From Rhodosorus marinus (lineage: Eukaryota; Rhodophyta; Stylonematophyceae; Stylonematales; Stylonemataceae): a DNA stretch of 64,000 nucleotides. The notes below the pieces were generated by a model. It was not told the origin of the DNA, did no database searches, and saw only the letters and a program-made list of their open reading frames with translations. Within the stretch, counting starts at the first letter, position 1, and every line of letters starts with the position of its first letter. Where the stretch lies: assembly GCA_029953675.1 (NCBI GenBank), contig JAMWBK010000001.1, positions 2,703,001 to 2,767,000 of the forward strand, given 5' to 3'. The position numbers and the translations under genes were made by a program. Below are positions 34,810 through 46,800 of the stretch, one piece after another.

Positions 34810-35145
34810 CAACCGGATGCTATCATCACAGGACGACGTCAGAAAGAGCTTCTGAATTCAGAATCCCGTCGTCTCATCTTCGTCAGTTGCTGTCGGAGCA
34901 ATGCTAAAGCGTCGACCTTCCTGATTCCCCATTTAGTCGATCATCCAGCTCCATCGACTACCAAGAAGCAAAACTAGTTTAGGAAGACAAAGTCCTTGAT
35001 CAGTTCTATGATACAGTCAACGGTTGAGATCTTGCTGTTCATCTACCAGACCGCTGGTACGCTACCCTTTCATCTATGTAACCAAGGTTAGGCGATTAAC
35101 TGTGTTGCGATGTATCTTACTTTAAATGCACAGTTGGATGGGCTG

Positions 35146-35430
35146 GGAGACCTCTGCAAACGACGAAGAGAGGAGACAGATAGAAACCGAACGGACGCAC
35201 ATTGTAGTTGCGAAGGAGTCGCATAAGAGTTTGAACTCTCTGGTTCTCTGTTGTCCATTCACAATCTCGACTCCGGCTCAAACTGTCCAACAAGGCCGCG
35301 ATGAGAGGAGTGTTGAGAACCGTCAACAAGTTCTTCCCACCTGCTTCGACGCTTCGTAACTATGCGGCGAGCAACTGGCGGGACGATGCTCGTCATAGTG
35401 AGGATGGTCTTCGATCATCTGAAAGGGAAT
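35146..35430 (+). pseudogene. Inverted partial duplicate of the TERT 5' end
   Basis: Read on the plus strand, this region matches TERT exon 1, its first intron and the first half of exon 2, which lie on the minus strand at about 34735-34465. Shared blocks include GACGCACATTGTAGTTGC (intron; TERT has GACCCACGTTTTAGTTAC), CAATCTCGACTC, GCGATGAG, TTGAGAAC and ACGCTTCG..ACTATGCGGCG. Encoded similarity is LRTVNKFFP against LRTVKRFFP, and LRNYAASNW against LRDYAATNW. The intron sequence is retained, so this is a DNA-level copy and not a retrocopy. The splice donor is lost, and the match ends after about 285 bases, so it cannot make TERT. Confidence 0.82.
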
Positions 35431-36544
35431 CTGGCTTGGAACGACTTTGGATGATTCGCTGACCATCCCCACGTTCGCTGTTCAGCCTATTCAGGTTGCA
35501 GCGTTTGCTGCCCTATTGAGTTTGCTTTGTCTTGTCGTTCCGTCGTAGAGGCTAGTTGTTGCTTTACGTGCACGCACGTAGAAGAAGGAAAGTTTCAGCT
35601 TTCTCGGTCAACGAATTGCGAAGGAGCTCTTTGATCTGGACGAATCAAGCAGGACAGTTCAAATGTGACTACTGGACGAAGGGATGCGATTCCGATACAT
35701 AGAAGTAATCTGCCCAGATCAGCAAGGACTACCACCCGTGAGAGCAATCCATCGGGGAAACAGAAACGCGAGATGCAATCCCCGGTCTTTAGGTTGGGAA
35801 TCGACTACCTCTTTTGGAAAGGAAGGAACTTTTAAAGTTAACAGTCGGAGAGCCACGTGCACGTGTGACTCATTACCCTATGACGTACTAGCCATCGGCA
35901 CCGCTGCTGCCTGTCCCGCATCGCAAGTTGGTCGTGGTTTGCCTTTGAGAAGGAAGCCGTCGATAAGGGGGCCCGCTCAGCGTTTTGGGTCGAAATTGCC
36001 GATAGAGGGAAGCAGACCGCCTTGTCGTAGTACCATTTTCCAAGAGAAAACCACGACCATCTTGAGGATGACTTTGCCGCAGGCCCTCTGATGAACTAGC
36101 CATGCTCGTCCCAACGACAACCGCAAGACCGCCGTTCAGCCTCTTCCTTCAACGCAGGCGACCCGAGGCTAAAGCAGGAGGGTCCTTGAGGGCGACTAGG
36201 TAACGGTATCTGGGGTCCAGGTGTAGGCTCCACCCAGACGACCTCCGGTGCCTTGTCTTCCTCTTCACCCTGTCCCTCCCAATGACAAACATCGTATATA
36301 CACTGGCATTATACGATAGGAGGAAACTAAATCACCAAATCCGGCTTTTACAAAGTATATATGTAGAGCTATATAGGTTAGACAATTATATCGTCTAAAT
36401 AGATATCGACGGCGTGCTCGACGAGATTTCCATCTCTAAATCGAAACCCTTGAAATGTGAACAAGACGGCAAGAGGAGGAGATTACAGCGAGCTTAGTCT
36501 GGCATGGTACTTTATAGATGAATCAGAGAGAGTTTAACATAGAT
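35431..36544. other. Intergenic upstream of RimO, no gene recognised
   Basis: A plus-strand frame at 35684-36091 has no recognisable domain and no splice partners. Confidence 0.45.
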
Positions 36545-36775
36545 CTCGTCTCATGGCCAGTCCAATTGAAAGGTTTCCATTCATCAGCGGTCCCAACAGA
36601 CCAGAACAATTTGCGGTGGTCGGAAAACCACCAACACCGCTTGAGCCAAGAACAAGACCGCGAAAGGTTGAGTTAGAATGTCATTTTTGCTTCTCTAAAT
36701 GATTTAGAAGATCAGTCTACCTGCTGTCGTCTCATAGCTAGTCAGTTTAAATGCTTCCCATTCATCGGATGTCCC
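36545..36775. repeat. Two direct repeats of about 45 bp, about 184 bp apart
   Basis: GTCTCATGGCCAGTC..CCATTCATC near 36548 and GTCTCATAGCTAGTC..CCATTCATC near 36732 are diverged copies. The second contains AGTCAGTTTAAATGCTTCC, close to AGCCAGTTTAAAAGCTTCC in the 24.3 kb repeat cluster. Confidence 0.6.
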
Positions 36776-36817
36776 CCTGAATAGGGACGACGTGCGGAAG
36801 AGGAGGAAGGAGGGCGG

Positions 36818-36865
36818 GAGAGACAGAGAGACAGAGAGACAGAGAGACAGAGAGACAGAGAGAGA
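36818..36865 (+). repeat. Microsatellite, 8-base unit AGACAGAG
   Basis: About six near-perfect tandem copies, ending 30 bases before the RimO start codon, so probably in its 5' leader. Confidence 0.9.
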
Positions 36866-36894
36866 ATTCAGCTTAGGTTCAAGAATTTTTAGGA

Positions 36895-38799
36895 ATGATG
36901 GCGTTTATTGGCGGTTTATGTATTCAAGGACATGACAGAGCTTCGTCACAGAGCTCAAGATCTGTTTGTAGGGTAAGTTCATTCTCCTGAAGGCTTTTGG
37001 TTGAGTTTTACAGGCGGTTATAGCTGAAAAACGTTTCGATTTATACCGTATTTTGTAGTCGGCTGAAGTCAGGGAGAAGCCAGTATCGGTCTCCCTCGTC
37101 CCGCTGGGATGTCCGAAGAACACCGTCGACGCCGAGGTTATGCTCGGCGATCTAGAGCAGCAAGGGATCTCCGTGTTGGACGATGAGAGCAGCGCCGATG
37201 TCATCATCGTGAACACCTGCGGTTTCATCGAAGACGCCAAGCGTGAATCCATCGAGGCTATTCTCGCAGCTGCCGAGCTGAAGCAGGGCAGCGGCGCCAA
37301 GGGGGTCGTTGTTACAGGGTGTCTTGCACAGAGGTACCTCCCAACCGGATTGGAGAATGCAGCTTTATAGATGCCGCTCCTCACCTCCCGACTTGCTCTT
37401 CTTCTTCAGGTACGCTTCTCAGCTCGCCGAAGAGCTACCTGAAGTGGACGCCGTGGTAGGCTTTGAGGGTTACAAATCGCTGGGAGAAAAGGTCAGGAAG
37501 ATAGCTCTGAACGGCAAGAAGAGATCGAGCTCGACTGTGGAAGTAGGCAAGGCGACGGTACCGTTTAGACCAGAGTGGGGACGTCGTAGGCTTGCTCCTA
37601 AACACACCGCCTACATGAGAGTTGCGGAAGGCTGCGACCACGCCTGTTCCTTCTGTGCGATTCCTTCGTTCAGAGGAAAGTTCAGGTAGAGCTAGCAAGG
37701 CATCACCACATCTCTCCCCTCATCGCGCTCTGATCCATCGTCCTCATGCGGTGGAGATAGGTCGAAGCAATGGGATCAAGTCGTCGAAGAAGCCCGGCTA
37801 CTTGCGTCGAAAGGAGCAGTGGAATTGAACCTGATCGCCGAGGACACGAATCAGTACGGAATTGATTTCAAAGGGGACAGCCGCAGACTCAGCGATTTGC
37901 TGTACGAGCTTGCAGACATCGAGGGCATCCAATGGATCCGGCTGTTGTACTGCTATCCAAGCTACTTCACAGACGAGCTCATCGATGCGATAGCGAACAT
38001 TGACAAAGTGGTGAAGGTGAAGCAGTTTACAGACAACAGCTGCCAAGAATGAAACTCCACACCTTCCTAAACAGGGAGTGTGGGGAGCGCTTCCCCACAA
38101 TCTGCTCTAACCGGGGATGCACATCAACCCTTCTCCTTCTTCTTCTCTAGTATATTGACATTCCGCTGCAGCACATCTCCGACCCGGTGCTGAAGAGAAT
38201 GAATCGACCTGGAGCAAAGCACACGAAGAGGCTTCTGAACAGGCTGAGAGACCGGATACCCGAAGTGGAATTCAGATCGACGTTCATCACCGGATTCCCG
38301 GGCGAAACACAGCAGGACCACGAGGAGCTGGTCAACTTTGTCAAGGACTTTCGATTTCATCGAGGAGGTTTTTTCACTTACAGCGAAGAGGACGGAACGC
38401 CAGCGGCATCCCTTGATCGTCAGATTCCTGAGGAGGTAAGCGAAGGACTACTTCCTTTCCAAACGTCTCTCCGAGAGACTGACCTCTTTTCGTTTTGGAT
38501 GACTTCGCTCTTAGATCAAAATGGCAAGACGAGATGAGCTAACATCGCTTCAGCAAGACATCCAAGCGGAGTTTGCTGACGAGAAGATTGGTAAGGTAAT
38601 CGATGTGCTGGTGGACAGAATTGAGGACGGTCACGCGGTGGGTAGAGCGAGATTTGATGCTCCGGAGATCGACTGCATCGTGCACCTGCTTCAGGACGTT
38701 CCTCCGGGACTGGTTGTAAAGGCGAGAGTGGTAGAGTCGGACCTGTTCGACCTTCTCGCAGACACCAATCCTCACGTCGTGAATGGGGAGGTTGTCTAG
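36895..38799 (+). CDS. RimO: RimO, ribosomal protein S12 methylthiotransferase, organelle-targeted
   Basis: Six exons: 36895-36972, 37059-37333, 37410-37685, 37761-38016, 38151-38435 and 38515-38799. Exon 1 encodes a Ser/Arg-rich presequence ([15 protein letters not shown]), so the bacterial-type enzyme is probably sent to the plastid or mitochondrion. The MTTase domain carries the three auxiliary-cluster Cys: [25 protein letters not shown] and TGCLAQR. The radical-SAM domain carries CDHACSFC, then [46 protein letters not shown] and [14 protein letters not shown]-terminal TRAM domain ends the protein. It methylthiolates a conserved Asp of ribosomal protein S12. All cluster ligands are intact and length is normal. 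Confidence 0.97.
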
Positions 38800-39400
38800 A
38801 GCGAGGAGAACGTCCTCTACCGATGCTAGAGTCAGTGCTATGTAAAATGAAAAATTAGTTGTCGTGCAGCTGAGCTTGCGCTGCGCCCGACGCTGTTTTC
38901 GCGGGCGAGAGACCAAGTGGAGAGCTGTCGCGTGTGTGAAGGGTGACAACTGTGCCTCGAAAAAAATTCATCCCTTGCTCTTTCTCAACATGCTAGTCTA
39001 GGTTTGTACCCCAAGAATAGCTTAACTTCCAGCTCGATCTGTCAGATGATCTGGGATTCGGGGGTAGTCATATAGAACATGGTATCGCCTAGGGTCTTGG
39101 CCGGTCTTCCGCGTTTCGAGAATGTCGTGAATGCTAAGGACAGCAACGAGACGTTTGAACGCCTCCTTTCCTCGTCCCTCTTGCTCACCATCTCCACCGA
39201 AGCTGTCCAATCGGGTCGTACAGTCGTCTGTGTCTCAAGGCCTCCCGCTTGCCATCCTAGTCTTCCGATTCGCGATGAACTCTCCCGGCATCTTCATGTG
39301 ACCAACTCTCTCGACAGAGCTTTTTATTCCTCTCAGGGTTTGCTGTGTCTGACAAAATCTCGTCGTAGACCGTCGCGCATCGTTCCTATCCGTCATCTCG
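38800..39400. other. Intergenic downstream of RimO
   Basis: Short frames on both strands at 39022-39417, no domain recognised. Confidence 0.45.
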
Positions 39401-40072
39401 TTAGCAGTATCGCCTAACCTCGTCCTCGTCCACTACTCTGCTGAATAGTTGAGCACCGCCATTGACAAGTTCAATCAGTTTGGACCTCTCCGCGGGGGAA
39501 GGAGTTGCGGAGGTTGTGGCCCCATCGCGTCGGTCGTGGTTGTATTTCTCAGCAGATAAATTCCAGTAGAAAACGTGTGCGCGGAGGGGAGATAACAAAG
39601 ATAATCATCACCGGATTCGAATCTGTATGGACGATGCCATGGTCCTGCGTCCAGCATCTCGAGCAGGAAGATACGGACTAGGCTAGCCGCGCGGCGCCCG
39701 TCGATTTTAAAGTATTGGTAAATGTTGTGATTTGATGAAGACGTTCAAGAGCTCTTGTCAGTAAAACTACAGATGTGCTGGTCGTCGTTGTCGTCGTCGT
39801 TGGCGGGTGGGGAATTGTAGATGAGTGGGAAATGTAAGACCTGTTAGGATTGGATCAGGAGAGGAGCTTACGTGACCTTGTCCCTTTTTCGTCGACGAGG
39901 AGACTAGTCTTTGGGAGGGGGGGCGGGGGAGGAAGGGAAGGGGAGCTTTCTTGTAACCTGAGCTTGTCAAGTAGGAGGACATTAGAGAACTTTCATTTAG
40001 TAGCTTTTTTGGGAGGGCTGGTTGCTGCCTGGATAGAGACTTTCGTGAGAAAGATTGGAACAGTCTCAACAA
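39401..40072 (-). CDS. Uncertain gene, possibly two or three exons, unknown function
   Basis: The proposed exon 1 begins at ATG 40072 (MLRLFQSFSRKSLSRQQ). It looks like an Arg/Ser-rich organelle presequence and has a good donor (GTAAGCTCC) near 39871. Further minus-strand coding-like sequence follows at about 39715-39560 (YQYFKIDGRRAASLVRIFLL, EMLDAGPWHRPYRFESGDD). Another piece is at about 39510-39401 (PAERSKLIELVNGGAQLF, SRVVDEDE). The joins are not clean in every case. The first gene-side neighbour is the divergent PPR-like gene at 40329, so the two could share a promoter. I recognise no family; the entry may be wrong or the exon set incomplete. Confidence 0.35.
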
Positions 40073-40328
40073 GACAAAGAGGTTTGGTCAACGTGGGAAA
40101 GGGGGGTCTATCCTCGACAGAAAATTGGAGAGAGAGGTACTCGTTTGAGAAATGGCGTGGAACGGCTAGTATAGTCTGCCTCTCCAGTAGCGACGGTGGA
40201 GATGTGGTGATGAGTGTCGATTAAAACTGTTGAAGAGGAAGAGTTTTGGGACGATGAGAGCCTCGTTGAAGGGTTTTGTGGAGTGAACGCATCGCTGGAA
40301 AAGGGGCTGAGGGTTTTTTGGGACAATA

Positions 40329-43300
40329 ATGATCGCTCGGCATGCGTGGGTTCGAGTAAATCTGAGGAGGAGCTCTGCAGCCTTTGGTGAGAGGTATGGT
40401 GCTGTTCGGGGGCTGAAGAAGAAGAAGAATGACGAGGGTGGCGGCGATGGAGCCCGCGCGCTTAATCCCTTCGAGCGTTTGCTCGAGGGGGAGAAGAGCA
40501 CTGGGATAGAGGAGTCTGCGCGAGAAGTGGCGGACGAGCATCGCGCTGGGATCGTTCAGAGTGCGCGGGAGGTTCTCAGGGCTGCTGGTGCTCTGGAGCC
40601 ACCAGTCCAAGCATTGGAGACGAGGAAGACTCAGAAGAAGGCGGCGAAGAAGAGAAGCATTCCGGCGTTGGGACGTACGAGTATTACCAGAGGTGAGCTT
40701 CAGACGGAACCGTCTGAAGCTCACCGTTCAGTAGCGAAAACTAAGGACGCCGGCGAAGCCGGCGCAACGTTGATTACTAAGCTGGGGAAGATGGAGAAGA
40801 AGAAGAATGCTGCGCTGCCGGTGAACCCGGCAACTGGTGTGATAGATTTCGATTCTAAGGCAAATCGGAAGGCATCGGCTTCTAAATCTAGGCCGAAGAA
40901 GAGGGGTAAAAAGATCAAGAAGAAGGTGGAACCTGTTGGACTCACTGAGAAGCCGAAAGAGAAAGAGTTGGAGTCGATTCCGACGAACTATCTTGAGCTG
41001 ACGGGTCTGACCACCGAGGAGAAGGAAAAGGTGCTCTCCAAAGTGCGCGCCCGCGGGCGGTTTAGCTCGAGAAAGGCTGAGGCGCCGCCGAAGACCAGAA
41101 AACAGATACGCACAGAGAAGAAGAGCATCCGTCGATTGCTCAACCCAAAAAGGCTAAAGAAGATGCGCAAGACCGTCGAACGAGGCGTACGGACGAGTGG
41201 AACTCCTGGCGGCTGGATTCGCTTGGAGACGAGATTGTATAAGGTTTCCGAAGCGCTGAAGTTTCTGAAGTCGGCTCACCGGCTTGAAAGTTCACTTGAA
41301 GTATGCCTACACACCCGCTAGCCCACCCGACTCTGTCTGTTTTCATCTCTCCTGCTAAGCTTGGATCCAAATTATTTCTTCTCTACTCTAGTCCGGAAGC
41401 GGTCTTCTGCGGAGCGCATGCGAGCGCTTGCACTGGCCTGCGGACTATAACGAAGCAGTTACTATATCGAAGATCGCGTGTGTATACGACGTGGTGAAGT
41501 TCAAGATGGTCGATTTAATGAACTTGCTGCAGTTTCTCGGAACAGAAACAACGCCGCAGGCGGTTCGAATGTTGATTATGCAGGTAGAGTCACTCAGCAT
41601 ACCCACCCCGCTCCCTGCAGCGCCGCTTGTTCTTCACTGCCCGGACTGCTATCCAGCAGCCCGACAACGACTAGACCTCAGATATTGTCTTAACCAAGTC
41701 ATGCTCAGCTGCTCTTCGGCTCTGCCGGTTTCTTTTCTCCCATACCTAGAACGAACCCTCGACGTTTAGAACGAACGCGATCATGAGATGTTTATTCGAG
41801 GAGGGCCGTGCCGAAGACGCGCGGCTGCTGTTCGAGGAGGAGCTGAGGCGCGGGAAGAAGATGGACGCACTGTCAATACAAATCGTCCACAAGTGCATTC
41901 GCGACATATCTTCATTAGTAGATTTGGTAGAGGAGGTGGGTGAAGTGGCGAACCTCACCACGGACGCGTTCGAGACTTTGATTCGTGCTTGCTGGGAGAA
42001 GAACGGTGCGCGCCCCGATCTCACTAAGCGGATCCTTGCGGAAATGATTGTGAGCCAAAGGCCGCGAAGCGATAAATGCTACGCGTGGGCAATCGCTCAG
42101 CACTACATGGTACGTTCTGGCTCTCTCATCACTCACTGCGACTACTCGGAACTGAATGTAACCGATTTGTTGTCGACGAATACTAGACTGGAGACGTTGA
42201 AACCGGAGAGAAGCTATTTGAGAAGATGTATAGAGAAAACTTGAACATAGAGCTTGAGACGTATGGATCCATGTTCTTCGCATTTGGGGAGCATGGAGGT
42301 AGGTGAACCTGCGTTTCTTCGTCTGGGTGTCAGCGATTGATTCAGATGAGTTCAATTTTTTTTTTGTTTTGGCGATGCGACTCAAATAGGCTCCCAAGAG
42401 TTGGTGAAGAGGTTTTGGAAGGAGTTTGAGGAAAAATACGTCTGGCCTGAAGAGCCGAGCCCGAAGATGCAAGGGAAGATCGCCAAGGTGCACAAGTGGT
42501 ACGTAACCGCGTGCATCGAGGCCCGCATGTCGCGCGAGGCGTGCGACGTCGCCAACCGGATGCTAGAGCAGTTTCCCAACTACTTCAAGGAGCTCTATCT
42601 GACAGTGTTGGACGCTTGGCTTGCCGCCGGGGAGGCGAAGCGGGTAACCGATGCTCTTGGGGCTAGGGAAATTTTCAGAAATCAGGTAAACTTTCGCACG
42701 AGAAAGGTCTTGAACCCCAGTCGATACATTTTCCGCTCACCTCGAACGCGTGCCCCCGATGAACGCAGTTGTTTGCGGAACGCACAGCACACGCCTTGGT
42801 CAAGGCCGGCGAGCTCAAGCGAGCAAAGCAGATCATGGACGACATTGGCCTTGAGAAAATGACCAGATATGAGTGCATCCTTGAATACTACGAGGCAACG
42901 GGTGACAAGAGGGAATTCAACCGACTCGTGGAGTACTTGATGAGCACCACCGAACACCTGCATCGCACCCAGCTCTACGATATTGCCATTCGTGCTCTCA
43001 TTCAGATGAACAGCAAGAGGGTTCTTGCGTCGCTTCTCATCTTCATGAGCAAGAAGGACATTCTCGGAGTAGGTAGAGCCTTTCCATTCCCGAAGGTTTC
43101 CGTAGATCACAGTCCAACGTTTTGTTTCCTCCCGGAACAGGGTCGTCGATTGGACGGCGTGAATTTTAGGCGCCTGGTGACAGATTTGCGGGAGGATGAG
43201 GATCATCAGAGGGTTCATGACCTGTATTTAACGTACCAGAACATCAATGGCAAGAAGACGAAGCTCGGCGAGAAGCACTTGAGGCAGATCTTCGACTCGT

Positions 43301-43605
43301 CTTTTCGCGTAGGTCACATCGGAACCTGCGAACGAATCTCCGCGAGCCTTGCGGCCGGTGAGACGTACGTCTTGCCTACTCAAATGAGTCTTGTAAAAGA
43401 AGACGGCTGCTCCCAAACACCTAACGATTACTCCCAAAACGCACGGTTCTCACACCACAGGTTCGACATCAAGCTTCACGAGCAGATGTTGCAGGCGTAC
43501 GCTTCACAGGGCCGCGTGAAGAAGGTGATTCGACAGTTTGAGAGACTGCTCGACGAGGGATTAGAACCTTCAGAACAGAGTCTGAAACTTCTCGCCGATG
43601 CCTAG
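40329..43605 (+). CDS. PPR-like organelle RNA-binding protein with long basic N-terminal domain
   Basis: Eight exons: 40329-41300, 41392-41583, 41750-42109, 42187-42298, 42390-42685, 42769-43069, 43141-43364 and 43461-43605; all junctions keep frame. The start MIARHAWVRVNLRRSSAAFG looks like an organelle presequence. About 250 Lys/Arg-rich residues follow (KKRGKKIKKK, KKSIRRLLNPKRLKK). The rest is helical repeats with PPR features: AIMRCLFEEGRAEDARLLFE, ETGEKLFEKMYRENLNIELE, LLQAYASQGRVKKVIRQFER and LLDEGLEPSEQS. Such proteins bind organellar transcripts. The basic region could add non-specific RNA or ribosome binding, which is inference. It is convergent with the SHPRH-like gene, about 265 bases apart. 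Confidence 0.8.
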
Positions 43606-43871
43606 TGCACTGTAACCTGCACGAGCGTCTCTGAACACCATCGACGGTAGGGTTCTAGGGTTAACGAGCCCGGAATTTTTTTTGAGATTTCTTGTATTAT
43701 ATTTAGGATTTTCTTGTTGCACACTCGCTTTCTAAGGATTCACGAGTTGCGCTCTTTGCAAAGGTGGTTTACAAGGTGCCTTGCACCTACTGTATAAAAA
43801 AAAAGGAAGGGGGGAGAAACCCGACTAGGCAAAATTAACATTTGATGTGGGCAGAAGAGCGAACCCGACAT

Positions 43872-46800
43872 TCATGCGCCATCCTCGTGGACGGCGTCCT
43901 GAAACATCAGCGAGACATCCGCCGTTGTGATCTTCTCGATGATGGGATTCTTCGCCACGACCCCGTGATACGACTGCGCCCGCTGCCGTTCGATATCTAC
44001 TATCTTCTCCTCTATCGTATTTTCGACGATGAAGTGATGGACCGTGGTTTTTTGAGTCTGGCCAATTCGATGTACCCTCCCCACCGCTTGGGCTTCTGCC
44101 GCAGGGTTCATCTGCGGTTCTACAAGAACAACCTGTTCCGCATCCGTCCAACAGAAGCGAAAAAGGTTGGAGATGTACAAGCATATGTTAAGGATGATTC
44201 CTAGCGAGCTGGAAGGTTCCTCTTTTGCATTCCTTACGTGAGTTGCCTCCACGATGTTAAGCCCACTCGCGCAGGATTTTATCGGCAGTAGTAGAGCTGA
44301 GATCCCCGGCTCGGTTCGAAACCGGTGGAGCGCGCTCTGGAAAGACTTTTTTCCCTTTTCCGTTCTCGCAAAGCCGACTCCGTTCTCCCGCAGCGAACTG
44401 GAGATAATCTCGAGCACGTCAGTCCACTGGGAGAAAATGAGCAGCTTGTGCGACTTGTCCGCATCCAGAATCGTCAAGATGCTCCTCACGACAGCGCTTA
44501 TCTGTAGACAAATGATGCTCTGTTAGAGCGCTCAAAACAGCAATAAAAAGGATTGCTAACCTGGCCCGCAGCCCTGGCTATCTCTCGCAGGGAAATGTCA
44601 ATACACTGCCTCTGGCTGTCCCTGCTCATCTCGAGTTCAATGATCGGATATGTTACCTACCTTGCTTCCATAAGAGCCCTTGATCTCTCTCTGCTCACTC
44701 TGCAACAGCCGCTCCCGCTCTTGCTGAGGATGCACGTAGCTGATCTCCGCGAGCGCTGCCCGAGCACGACAGGAGGGGCATCGCACTGAAGAAAACGCGC
44801 CTGGAACGTTCTCAACGCCGCTAGCCCGCTCTACAATACGAGCGGTACATTCGAAGCAGAAAAAATGCCCGCAGGGGAAGACAGAAACTACACAAGGAAC
44901 GCCGCAAGCAGACACGTCAGTCCCTCAGTGCCACCCGCGAGATGCGAACCGCTCCTCCACGCCTCTAGGAAGGAAAACAAATCTCACATTCGTTCGTCAT
45001 CTCTCCGAGGCAGATCGCGCAGGTCTTGTTCTTCGGCTCGGGCTTGTTTTCCGTGTTCCCTTCATTCCGGAGACTTTCCAAGTAAGTGAGCTGTCCCCTC
45101 TTCCGTTTCAAGTTGGACTCCTCGGCCATCCTATCGTTGGAGTAGGAAACATTTGCCACGGGTACCTCCTCTGGAAGAACTTTGTATAGTTTTTCAACAC
45201 CCACCACCTCGTCCTCTGGAGAACGGATGCTGATCCGCATGATGGCCATGTCAAGCTCATCCAACGCGGAAAGAAGATCCTTTTCCCCGGTCGGCAAAAC
45301 GGAAAAGGAAAATTGTTTCAGCCACTTTCGTTTAGCAGATCCGGCAGCCTTCGGGCCCACCTTTTGCGCTCTGAAGAGAAGATGAAACTGGGTGAACTCC
45401 CGCTTCAGAGCTTCCAGGTACTCGAAGAACTTCTGCGCGTCTTTGCACGTCGCCTCCACCAGCATTTGATCGCGATTTGTCCTCCGGAGAAAAGTGAGCA
45501 GAATTCGTAGAATTTTCTCCACCTCTCCCTGCAGACGAACGCCTCCTTCTCCGTGCGCAACAACGCCATCTCTTGACGTCGACGGCATCACAGAGTTGAT
45601 GTTCTTCTCCCGAACGTAAAACAAAGCTTTCTCGTAGGCTGAGAAGAATTTCTGGTTCCAAGCAAGCGGGCACACAAGATCAGATAGCTGTTTCTCTTCC
45701 AAAATATCCCGAGCACCGTGAGGACCGTCAAAAACTCACTTCCGATTCACAGTGCTCACAGACGCCCCCGGTTCTGTCTGGGCGACACTTTTTACAATTT
45801 CCAGAAATCGCAACGTCGTCTGCGGTCGGCGGCTTGGAGCCTGGAAGAGAGCTATTCAACGGCAAAACATGCGCGAAAAGAGTTAGCTAGCGCGGTCAAC
45901 ACGAAATCCGTATGGGCGACACGTACAGCAACCGGTCCAGAAGTTCTTTGCGCTTCTTATTCATTGCAGTCAGCTCCCTCTCTAAAACAAACTTTAACCC
46001 GGCCGCAGATGTTACAGAGGACGACAGCGATCGCTGGTTCTTTCGTCCGTGGTATGTGTCGAGCAGCTCGGTGTGGATTCGCTGGGGAAGTTGAGCACTC
46101 AGTCCCGTGTCCAGATCAACCTCCCGAATCGCAGTCGCCCACCAGACCAGCTCCCCCTTATTCTTGGCCGCTATTTCCTCGACATCACGTCTCGTCTGGA
46201 ACAGCAAAGAAACAGGAACACAAACAGTTCGGGAGATAAGGTTCTGCCGGCAACCTCAACAGCCGCAGACGGAAGGTGTGCTAGACTTTTTACCTTTTCA
46301 AACTCGGCCTGTGAGACCACAAGCTTGGCTTTCACCTCTGCAACATACTCGTTCTGCATCACCTTGGTCTGGTCACGAAGTTCCGAATCCCTCAACGTCC
46401 TTCCGATCTTCTTCAAGACCGAGGCCGTGTCGTCGCTGAGACTAGGTTTCTAAATTGCATTATAGGAGCTCGTAATAAGCTATTACGGTGCTAACACACT
46501 CGTACCAAGCATAACTCTAGAGAGAGGTCTCGGTCTCTATCTTCTTCTTCGATCTCGTGTCTTACCTTCAGCTCCAAGTCAATCAGGTCAAGGGCCTCGG
46601 CGTAGTTATGAAATATGTGCATTTTCTGCATCCTGTCCATCTCAAAGTAGACAGAGTTCTCTTCCGCTGTTTTCATTGATTCACGGTAGAGATTTACCGC
46701 CTGGGCCAGGTCCCGTCCACCGGTGAGCAAACAGCAGGACGCGACTCCGTTGGACGCTGCTATGAACAACCTTTGCGCATCTTCACACTCAATCTACAAT

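Noticed and set aside
40221-40724. Minus-strand frame of 167 codons
   Set aside because: Antisense of the first exon of the second PPR-like gene.
45718-46453. Plus-strand frames opposite the SHPRH-like gene
   Set aside because: Complementary to its coiled-coil exons, which encode the coherent product.
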